Of a stretch of DNA of 8,449 nt, positions 1 through 5,086 are shown in pieces (the stretch's first letter is position 1; each line of letters opens with the position of its first letter). A program made the translations under genes and the position numbers. The notes under the pieces are model-generated. The model was not told the origin of the DNA. It saw only the letters and a list, made by a program, of their open reading frames with translations, and made no database searches. The DNA is from Phycisphaerae bacterium. GTDB lineage: Bacteria > Planctomycetota > Phycisphaerae > UBA1845. The stretch is taken from NCBI GenBank assembly GCA_021604825.1, contig BQJS01000207.1, positions 1 to 8,449 on the forward strand, read 5' to 3'.

Positions 1-282
1 CAAATCATGGGCAATCCAGATCGGTTGATCGCCAAACGATTCACAAATCTGGTCCGATGTTTTTGCAAACTGGCGAAAATTTTGCACGTCTTCCAAGTTG
101 TCGTAGCAGCCCATCAAAATGGCATGGGTCTCATGCAGGCTGTAGACGCAGCAATTCGTATCGCCGCCGAATGCAATCGTGGGTGAACGAACCGCAAAGG
201 GCAGTTCAATCATCGAGGCAGGTTGTTGCGGAGCACCCGAACTGTTTCGCGAACCAGATGGTGATTCACGTTGGACGATCAT
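1..282 (-). CDS. HypF/Kae1-like domain protein, 5' part only (runs off the left edge)
   Basis: An open frame of 94 codons runs from ATG at 282 to the window edge with no stop. Residues about 35-94 align by eye with the start of the Kae1-like carbamoyltransferase domain of HypF, the [NiFe]-hydrogenase maturation protein: a short beta strand ending in AFGGD, then a hydrophobic strand, then YDNLED, then a helix, then WIAHDL, which matches the HypF stretch leading to AHDxHP. HypF normally has an acylphosphatase domain, zinc fingers and a YrdC domain before this point. Here only about 33 residues precede it, so this looks like a stand-alone Kae1-like domain. HypF-typical residues are changed: GGELKN reads GGDTNC and QHIGDLE reads GCYDNLED, so carbamoyl transfer is doubtful. 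The start overlaps the stop of the kinase-like gene (ATGA), which implies translational coupling. The domain is recognised; the function is unknown. Confidence 0.7.
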   Translation of the reverse strand, partial: MIVQRESPSGSRNSSGAPQQPASMIELPFAVRSPTIAFGGDTNCCVYSLHETHAILMGCYDNLEDVQNFRQFAKTSDQICESFGDQPIWIAHDL

Positions 283-974
283 TTGAATCTCGCACGCGAT
301 GCCGCCGCGATCGTATCGGCTGCGGAACCAGGCGAAGTGCGCTCCATGTTGATGACCAGATCGTATTGATACAGATCTTCCGGATCGACATTAAAGTGCG
401 ACCGAATGAACTGATCTCGTTTCTCGTCCGTTTCGTGCAAAATTGTGCTGGCTCGCTTGACGCTGATCTCACTCTTCGACGTGAGACGCGTGACGCGAAA
501 ATCAATCGGGGCAACGATCCGCACGCGTAATCCACAAGCGTTCGGTAAAATCAAGCTTGCGCCGCGCCCCAAGATGACCGCCGAACCTTGCCGGACCACG
601 GCGAGTATGGTCTTACTGAGCTGGCTGAAATAGTCATTACGGGGGAGTTCATTCGCAAAAAGGGATTGGGCAAATTCGTGGACCCAGTTCCGATCGTTTT
701 CGTCCATGGACTCATAAAGATTCTTGCGGACCGTGTCATCTTCGGCCATCACTTGAAGGATGTTTCGATCGAAGACTGGCCACGATAGGCGCTCGCCCAA
801 CAACGCAGCCACCTCGCCTCCACCGCTCCCGGCTTGGCGGGAAATCGTGATGAAATGATGGACGACCTGCTCGCGCGATGCTGGCTCATCAACTTGCTGC
901 GACTTGGCGAGTTCCCAGTTGCGCATCTGCCTCTCCACGAGCCGGGACAATGGTGTGCTCGATGGCGCAGTCAT
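279..974 (-). CDS. Cytidylate kinase-like family protein
   Basis: A 231-residue P-loop protein of the cytidylate kinase-like family (PF13189 type), probably a cytoplasmic nucleotide-binding protein or kinase. After a polar N-terminal tail of about 38 residues it has ITISRQAGSGGG (42-53), the family's version of the Walker A loop, then a helix and the typical FDRNIL (68-73). VILGRGASLIL (133-143) is the usual second core strand, and YDLVIN (204-209) closes the fold. In relatives the loop usually reads GSGGR or GSGGK; here Gly53 stands in the basic position, so catalysis is uncertain. The ATG at 974 has AGGAG at 983-987, eight bases upstream. It is the third gene of the minus-strand operon, 30 bases after the CoA-transferase fusion, and its TGA overlaps the next ATG. 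The true substrate cannot be read from sequence; true CMP kinase activity (cmk) is not implied. Confidence 0.85.
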   Translation of the reverse strand: MTAPSSTPLSRLVERQMRNWELAKSQQVDEPASREQVVHHFITISRQAGSGGGEVAALLGERLSWPVFDRNILQVMAEDDTVRKNLYESMDENDRNWVHEFAQSLFANELPRNDYFSQLSKTILAVVRQGSAVILGRGASLILPNACGLRVRIVAPIDFRVTRLTSKSEISVKRASTILHETDEKRDQFIRSHFNVDPEDLYQYDLVINMERTSPGSAADTIAAASRARFK

Positions 975-1004
975 TTTAGGATCTCCTATGCCTGGACGAC
1001 CCCG

Positions 1005-2870
1005 TCAAAAAAGGATCTCCAGCGAATAAATGCCCTGATTGCAGTGCGACTCATGGTGGCCGCCCAGCTTCCTGAAGAGGTGCATCATTTGTGCGTTGTT
1101 CGAGAGCACTTCAGCTTCAAATCCCTTGATTCCCTTGGACTTGGCGATTTCAGCCAAACGCGTGATGAGCGTGCTCCCGATGCCGCGCTTCTGGAATTCA
1201 TCGGCGACGGCAAACTCCGCCTCTGCAAGACCCGATTTGGGATCTAGCACGTATCGGGCCATTCCAACGATTCGCTCCGAATCCATCTCACCGACGCAGG
1301 CCACCAATGCCATCGAATTGTGATAATCCACGGCGCATAGGTTTTGTAGCGAGGCGTGCGGCACCGATTGGGTGTAGGCGAAGAAACGCTGATAAAGAGA
1401 TTCGTCGCTCATGGAGTAGAAAAGGTCGTGCATTTGGTCCTCATCGCTGAGACGCACGGGCCGGATCAGGATATGCGCACCCGAACGATCTTTAAAACAC
1501 GCCTCCAGATCTTGAGGGTAAATGGGCATGGACAACGGTGCTTCGGTCTGGTCCAGATAAACGTACTTGTGCTGCTTTGCCTCGGCCAACAACCACGGAC
1601 GGAACTTGGGATGTGCGATTTCAATCAACGCCATCGCCCTTTCGCGCACCGTTTTGCCGTGTAGCGACGCGATACCCCATTCCGTCACCACATAGTGAAC
1701 GTCACCCCGAGTGGTCACCACGCCTCCACCACGCTGAAGTCGCGGTTTAATACGCGACACGGTTCCACCCTTTGCCGTCGAAGGCAACGCGATGATCGGT
1801 TTACCACCCTTGCTTCGGGCTGCCCCACGGATGAAGTCCACCTGTCCACCGATGCCGCTGTAGAATCGCGCCCCGATCGAATCGGAGCACACTTGACCAG
1901 TCAGATCGACTTCGACGGCCGTATTGATCGCCACCATCTTGTCGATCTTTCCGATCACGTACGGGTCATTCGTGTAGTCGCTGGGATAACACTCGATATC
2001 GTCACGTTCGCGCACAAAGTCATAAAGTCGTGTACTACCCAGCATGAAACTGGTCACCGACTTGCCTTGATGGGTCTTCTTAAAGCGATTGTTGATGACG
2101 CCCTGTTCAATCAGGTCGACAAACCCATCGCTCATCATTTCGGTGTGGACGCCAAGATCCTTCTTGTCCTTGAGCATCGCCAGCGCCGCGTCTGGAATCG
2201 CGCCGATTCCGGCTTGAATGGTGGAACCATTCTCGACAAGTTTGGCAATATTCTTACCGATTCTTCGGTTCTCCGGCGTAATTGGCCGCGAGGGCAATTC
2301 GGGAATCGGATGGTCGCCCAGAACGAAATAGTCGATGTCTTTGACTGGAATACACGAATCACCGTAGGTAAACGGCATTTGTGGGTTCACTTGGGCGATG
2401 ATCATGTTGGCCGACTCAGCGGCTGCTTTGACGACGTCCACCGCAACTCCGAGGCTACACATGCCCTCCCTGGGTGGCGCAACCTGAATCATCGCCACGC
2501 CAATCGGCATCTGGCCATCCTTGAACATCCGCGGAATCTCAGACAGAAAAATCGGGGTGTAGTCAGCCAATCCCGATTCAACCGCCTGTCGCACATTGCC
2601 CCCAATGAAAAGCGCGTTGTGGCGAAATCTGGATGCATGCTTCTCGACGGCATACGGCGCAGGCCCCTGGGTCAGGATCGAAACCACTTCGTGGTCCACA
2701 AAATACTCTGGATGCGTATCCATCGCTTCTATCAAGGTCAACGGTGCAGCAGCCCCAGACCCGATGAAAATGCGAGTGCCTCGTACGATGTGCCTGAATG
2801 CCTCGGCGACCGAAACGCATTTGATTTCGCGGGTCCATGCCTGTGGTTTTTCTTCAACGCAACTTTTCAT
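1005..2870 (-). CDS. Acetyl-CoA hydrolase/CoA-transferase fused to Pat-type GNAT acetyltransferase
   Basis: A 621-residue, apparently cytoplasmic two-part protein. Residues about 15-440 form a class I CoA-transferase of the acetyl-CoA hydrolase/4-hydroxybutyrate CoA-transferase family. QAGIGAIPDA (219-228) and HTEMMSDG (242-249) are family signatures; Glu244 is the expected catalytic glutamate that forms the CoA thioester. GIGGQVDF (339-346) is the conserved glycine loop. Residues about 465-621 form a GNAT domain with the acetyl-CoA loop QKRGIG (560-565). Its blocks SLYQRFF (491-497), DYHNSMALVA (515-524), AEFAV (551-555) and EVLSNN (587-592) resemble the acetyltransferase half of Pat/YfiQ enzymes, which acetylate protein lysines and inactivate acetyl-CoA synthetase. 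In Pat the partner domain is an acyl-CoA synthetase-like domain; here it is a CoA-transferase. The ATG lies in an ATGA overlap with the AcuB-like gene, with AGGA seven bases upstream. Domain calls are firm; substrate and acetylation target are not visible. Confidence 0.93.
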   Translation of the reverse strand: MKSCVEEKPQAWTREIKCVSVAEAFRHIVRGTRIFIGSGAAAPLTLIEAMDTHPEYFVDHEVVSILTQGPAPYAVEKHASRFRHNALFIGGNVRQAVESGLADYTPIFLSEIPRMFKDGQMPIGVAMIQVAPPREGMCSLGVAVDVVKAAAESANMIIAQVNPQMPFTYGDSCIPVKDIDYFVLGDHPIPELPSRPITPENRRIGKNIAKLVENGSTIQAGIGAIPDAALAMLKDKKDLGVHTEMMSDGFVDLIEQGVINNRFKKTHQGKSVTSFMLGSTRLYDFVRERDDIECYPSDYTNDPYVIGKIDKMVAINTAVEVDLTGQVCSDSIGARFYSGIGGQVDFIRGAARSKGGKPIIALPSTAKGGTVSRIKPRLQRGGGVVTTRGDVHYVVTEWGIASLHGKTVRERAMALIEIAHPKFRPWLLAEAKQHKYVYLDQTEAPLSMPIYPQDLEACFKDRSGAHILIRPVRLSDEDQMHDLFYSMSDESLYQRFFAYTQSVPHASLQNLCAVDYHNSMALVACVGEMDSERIVGMARYVLDPKSGLAEAEFAVADEFQKRGIGSTLITRLAEIAKSKGIKGFEAEVLSNNAQMMHLFRKLGGHHESHCNQGIYSLEILF

Positions 2871-3502
2871 GTCTTTGTCCTGTGTGGTTCTTCTGATTCC
2901 AACAATATGAGCCCGGCTTGTCGCAACCGCTTCTCGACCGCCGGTTTGTCGTGTGTGCCCACGCGTAAGTGAAGCGATGGTTCGTTGCGGCCATCTCTGG
3001 ACCGGGCGACCACCGCGCCATGCAGCGTGCCGTCGGAGCGACTCAGCGCTTCAAAGGCCGTGGCGAGGTTTCCAAACAAATCCGGCAACGCAACTTCGAC
3101 GTTGGTTCCACTATGATCGAGCCCCAACATCGCCGACATCGCCTTCAATAAGTCATGTCGGGTAATGATTCCTACAAGTTGATTCGACAGAACGACGGGC
3201 ATCGCCCCAAACCGATGCTCGCAAAACTGCTTCAAGACGTCCGAAAGGGAATCGTCGGGTCGCACCGTAATCGGATCGTCCGTCATGACTTCCTGAACTT
3301 GGAGTTTCAAGCGAATTGTGTGGTCGTATCCCACAGCTGATCGGATGTCGCGGTCGGTGATGATCCCCACCAAACGCTGGGACTCGTCAAGCACGGGCAA
3401 CTGATGCACAGATTTCGCGTGTGCAACCTCTTCCGCTTCGGAGAGCAGGTCTGTTTCCAAAACGACCACTGGATCGCTGGTCATATAGTCAGCTACGTAC
3501 AT
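2867..3502 (-). CDS. AcuB-like CBS-CBS-ACT regulatory protein
   Basis: A 211-residue cytoplasmic regulator. Two CBS motifs form a Bateman module that typically binds AMP, ATP or similar ligands: the first spans about 1-57 and ends in GIITDRDI (46-53), the second about 70-121 and ends in GIITRHDLL (111-119). Residues about 132-201 look like an ACT-type ligand domain: a strand, the helix LFGNLATAFEAL, then two strands and a final helix. This order and length match AcuB, which in Bacillus sits beside the GNAT acetyltransferase AcuA and the deacetylase AcuC that control acetyl-CoA synthetase. I chose ATG at 3502 because a full AGGAGG (3512-3517) lies nine bases upstream. An in-frame GTG at 3538 would add 12 residues and lacks such a site. 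The stop overlaps the ATG of the CoA-transferase/GNAT gene, so the two are probably made in equal amounts and may interact. A possible sigma-54 promoter lies at 3561-3576. Confidence 0.88.
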   Translation of the reverse strand: MYVADYMTSDPVVVLETDLLSEAEEVAHAKSVHQLPVLDESQRLVGIITDRDIRSAVGYDHTIRLKLQVQEVMTDDPITVRPDDSLSDVLKQFCEHRFGAMPVVLSNQLVGIITRHDLLKAMSAMLGLDHSGTNVEVALPDLFGNLATAFEALSRSDGTLHGAVVARSRDGRNEPSLHLRVGTHDKPAVEKRLRQAGLILLESEEPHRTKT

Positions 3503-3534
3503 GGCTGAGGTCCTCCTCGTGAGGATTCCGAAAT

Positions 3535-3780
3535 TCACTTCGCTTGGCGCTTAAACCCGGGGCACGATCCGTACCAATCAAGCCAAACCCTCACAGATTT
3601 TGGTTCAGCGACACATCGTTGAGATTGTGACCGGACCCATTTGAAAGGGCGAGATTCGTACGGGCATAATCCACAATACCTGCGGCAAATGCCACAAAAG
3701 CCCGTGTGCCAATCCCCCGTTTCCGCCGATTTTTGGACCAAACAACTTGGGCACGCGCCATGCCCTGAGCTTTCAGACAT
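3535..3780 (-). CDS. Possible small Cys-rich zinc-ribbon-like protein (doubtful)
   Basis: An open frame of 81 codons from ATG at 3780 to TGA at 3535-3537. It contains CPSC (10-13) and CGICRRYCGLC (29-39), which is the CPxC...CGxC spacing of a zinc ribbon plus two further cysteines, then a basic, Trp-rich tail (VWLDWY, 65-70). A GGTGG sequence seven bases before the ATG could serve as a ribosome binding site. Its stop overlaps a GTG at 3538 that is in frame with the AcuB-like gene, so it could be the first gene of the minus-strand operon. Against it: I recognise no family, it covers both candidate sigma-54 elements and the dyad described below, and the frame is open far upstream only as a shadow of the globin kinase. 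Either this is a real small protein or the stretch is purely regulatory; both are possible. Confidence 0.35.
   Translation of the reverse strand: MSESSGHGACPSCLVQKSAETGDWHTGFCGICRRYCGLCPYESRPFKWVRSQSQRCVAEPKSVRVWLDWYGSCPGFKRQAK
3561..3576 (-). promoter_or_regulatory. Candidate sigma-54 promoter for the AcuB/CoA-transferase operon
   Basis: Read on the minus strand the site is TGGTACGGATCGTGCC. It matches the -24/-12 consensus TGGCACG-N4-TTGCW at all but three positions (4, 12 and 16), with the invariant GG and GC at the correct spacing. The predicted transcript start is near 3550, giving a 48-base leader that carries the AGGAGG site. An NtrC-type activator is encoded by the divergent operon, which fits. 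This is a by-eye match; chance is possible. Confidence 0.4.
3681..3696. promoter_or_regulatory. Imperfect dyad, possible activator-binding site
   Basis: TGCGGCAAATGCCACA pairs in six of eight symmetric positions (half-site TGYGGCA). It lies about 105 bases upstream of the minus-strand -24 element and about 53 bases upstream of the plus-strand one, a placement that would suit a shared enhancer for an NtrC-family regulator. An outer pair, CGGGC (3661-3665) and GCCCG (3700-3704), flanks it. No second copy was found, so the role is speculative. Confidence 0.25.
3749..3764 (+). promoter_or_regulatory. Candidate sigma-54 promoter for the globin kinase operon
   Basis: GGGCACGCGCCATGCC matches TGGCACG-N4-TTGCW except at positions 1, 12 and 16, with GG and GC correctly spaced. 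The predicted start is near 3775, giving a leader of about 106 bases before the kinase ATG; the terminator-like hairpin lies inside this leader. The site is partly palindromic (GGGCA...TGCCC), so it could instead be a protein-binding dyad or a chance match. If real, it would allow the NtrC-type product to control its own operon. Confidence 0.3.
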
Positions 3781-3831
3781 GACTTTTCCACCAGCATCGA
3801 CAACAAGTCTCGCCTCCAACGCACTGGACCG

Positions 3832-3849
3832 CCCGCTCAAGCGGGTTTT
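3832..3849 (+). terminator. Terminator- or attenuator-like hairpin in the kinase leader
   Basis: CCCGC-TCAA-GCGGG (3832-3845; a sixth T-A pair is possible) is followed directly by TTTTG, the pattern of a weak intrinsic terminator on the plus strand. The minus strand has no T-run after it. It sits 35 bases before the kinase ATG and no plus-strand gene precedes it, so it could act as an attenuator, stop stray transcription, or be an operator. Confidence 0.4.
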
Positions 3850-3880
3850 GTTCCGATTCTGCCCGGTGTACGATGCCCGC

Positions 3881-5086
3881 ATGGACACAACAGCATTTGA
3901 ATTAATGAAACAATACCTCGGTTTCACGCACGCAGACGCCCGCAATCTGGTGGCGCTGAAGAAAGACATCGAACCCATTCTCCCTGGGGTCATATCCCGC
4001 TTTTATGAGGTACTGACGGCCCACCAAGAAACCCGCGAAGTTTTCACGGACGAAAAGCAAATCGAGCGGCAAAAGCGGTCATTTGGCCGGTGGTTGTCGC
4101 AGTTATTCTGCGGGGACTACGGGATCGCGTACTTTGAGCAGCGGACCGCAATCGGACGAACCCATTCTGATATCAATCTGCCCCAACATTTCATGATCGG
4201 AGGCATGGATGTTGTGTGGCAGGGGCTTGAAGAGGGGATTTTGCAAGCCGACATTCCCGACAGCTTGGCCAAAATCCAATCGCTGCACAAATTGCTGATG
4301 CTCGAGCTGGCCGTCATGCTGGGCACTTACAAGGACAGCTACTCCGAGGTCATCCGTGATCGCGAGCGGTTGGCTGTCGAGGAGAAATTGACGCGAGCAG
4401 AACACCTCGCGCAAATCGGCCAACTGGCTGCGTCGCTCGCCCATGAGATCAAGAATCCGCTCGCCGGCATTAGCGGTGCGATTCAGGTCATTCGCGACGG
4501 ACTGGTGAGCGATGATTCGCGCATCCCGATCCTTGCGGAAGTACTCACCCAGATCAATCGGCTGGACTCCACAGTCAAAGACCTCTTGGTTTACGCCCGC
4601 CCAAAGCCGCCGCAGATGTCACCGTGCTGCCTCAATCATATTCTCAACCGCGTGCTGCAAGTGCTGGAGGAAGAGCCCGCGCTGGAAGACATTCGCATCG
4701 AGCGCATTCGGTGTGACGAAGACATGGAAGTGGTTGCAGACCCCGCGCAACTTGAACAGTTGGCATTTAATCTGCTCATCAATGCGGCGCAGGCCTCGAC
4801 GCCTGGCAACATGATTCGCGTCGATACCAAGCGATTGGGACGCTGGGTCAAGCTGACCATTCAAGACTTCGGTAGTGGCATGGAACCCGAAACCCGCGAT
4901 CGCGCATTTGAACCATTCTACACCACAAAATCCAAAGGGACGGGACTGGGATTGCCAATCTGCAAAAAAATCATCGAAGCCAATGGCGGGCACATCCGAC
5001 TGGAGAGCGTCGTCAACAAGGGGAGCAAGGTTATCGTTGAACTGCCTGCATACATAGATGAATTGAAGGGGGCCGATTCGTGTTGA
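3881..5086 (+). CDS. Globin-coupled sensor histidine kinase
   Basis: A 401-residue soluble histidine kinase with an N-terminal haem globin sensor and no membrane segment. Residues about 5-155 are a globin-coupled-sensor (protoglobin-type) domain: YLGF (12-15), helix B with RFY (40-42, Tyr42 a likely distal residue), and IGRTH then LPQHFMIGG (91-108), in which His95 is the expected proximal haem ligand. After a short helical linker come the HisKA box SLAHEIKNPLAG (185-196, phospho-acceptor His188) and the ATPase domain: N-box NLLINAAQA (297-305), G1 DFGSGM (329-334), F-box FEPFYTTK (343-350) and G2 GTGLGL (353-358). It should sense O2, NO or CO and phosphorylate the regulator encoded next. The frame is open back to 3641, but the globin fold begins at ATG 3881; no clear ribosome binding site precedes that ATG. 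Its TGA overlaps the GTG of the regulator. Confidence 0.92.
   Translation: MDTTAFELMKQYLGFTHADARNLVALKKDIEPILPGVISRFYEVLTAHQETREVFTDEKQIERQKRSFGRWLSQLFCGDYGIAYFEQRTAIGRTHSDINLPQHFMIGGMDVVWQGLEEGILQADIPDSLAKIQSLHKLLMLELAVMLGTYKDSYSEVIRDRERLAVEEKLTRAEHLAQIGQLAASLAHEIKNPLAGISGAIQVIRDGLVSDDSRIPILAEVLTQINRLDSTVKDLLVYARPKPPQMSPCCLNHILNRVLQVLEEEPALEDIRIERIRCDEDMEVVADPAQLEQLAFNLLINAAQASTPGNMIRVDTKRLGRWVKLTIQDFGSGMEPETRDRAFEPFYTTKSKGTGLGLPICKKIIEANGGHIRLESVVNKGSKVIVELPAYIDELKGADSC

Larger units (their letters stand above)
3503..3880. promoter_or_regulatory. Divergent control region between the acetyl-CoA operon and the globin two-component operon
   Basis: This 378-base stretch separates two divergent operons and has no well-supported gene. 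It contains a ribosome binding site for the AcuB-like gene (3512-3517), a minus-strand sigma-54-like element (3561-3576), an imperfect dyad (3681-3696), a plus-strand sigma-54-like element (3749-3764) and a G+C hairpin followed by Ts (3832-3849). A doubtful Cys-rich reading frame lies across the middle on the minus strand. I found no convincing sigma-70 pair on either strand. The only candidate, TTGTTC (3848) with TACGAT (3869), has a poor 15-base spacer and would give a nearly leaderless transcript for the kinase. Confidence 0.6.

Noticed and set aside
71..86. TGGCGAAAATTTTGCA, a well-spaced sigma-54-like match on the plus strand
   Set aside because: It lies inside the Kae1-like coding sequence on the antisense side with no plus-strand gene downstream; probably chance.
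57..530. A 157-codon plus-strand frame opposite the kinase-like and Kae1-like genes
   Set aside because: No recognisable motif, while the minus-strand frames align with known folds and join by an ATGA overlap.
1695..2972. A 425-codon open frame on the plus strand opposite the CoA-transferase/GNAT and CBS genes
   Set aside because: It is rich in Arg, His and Asp, shows no domain, and lies antisense to two genes with clear domain matches; it is a shadow frame.
3503..3538. GTG at 3538 as the start of the AcuB-like gene
   Set aside because: ATG at 3502 has a full AGGAGG at good spacing and matches the usual start of the CBS domain; the GTG is plausible only if the Cys-rich frame is real.
3641..3880. 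An 80-codon in-frame extension before the globin kinase
   Set aside because: Its translation has no fold-like pattern, the globin domain starts directly at ATG 3881, and the stretch contains a terminator-like hairpin and promoter-like elements.
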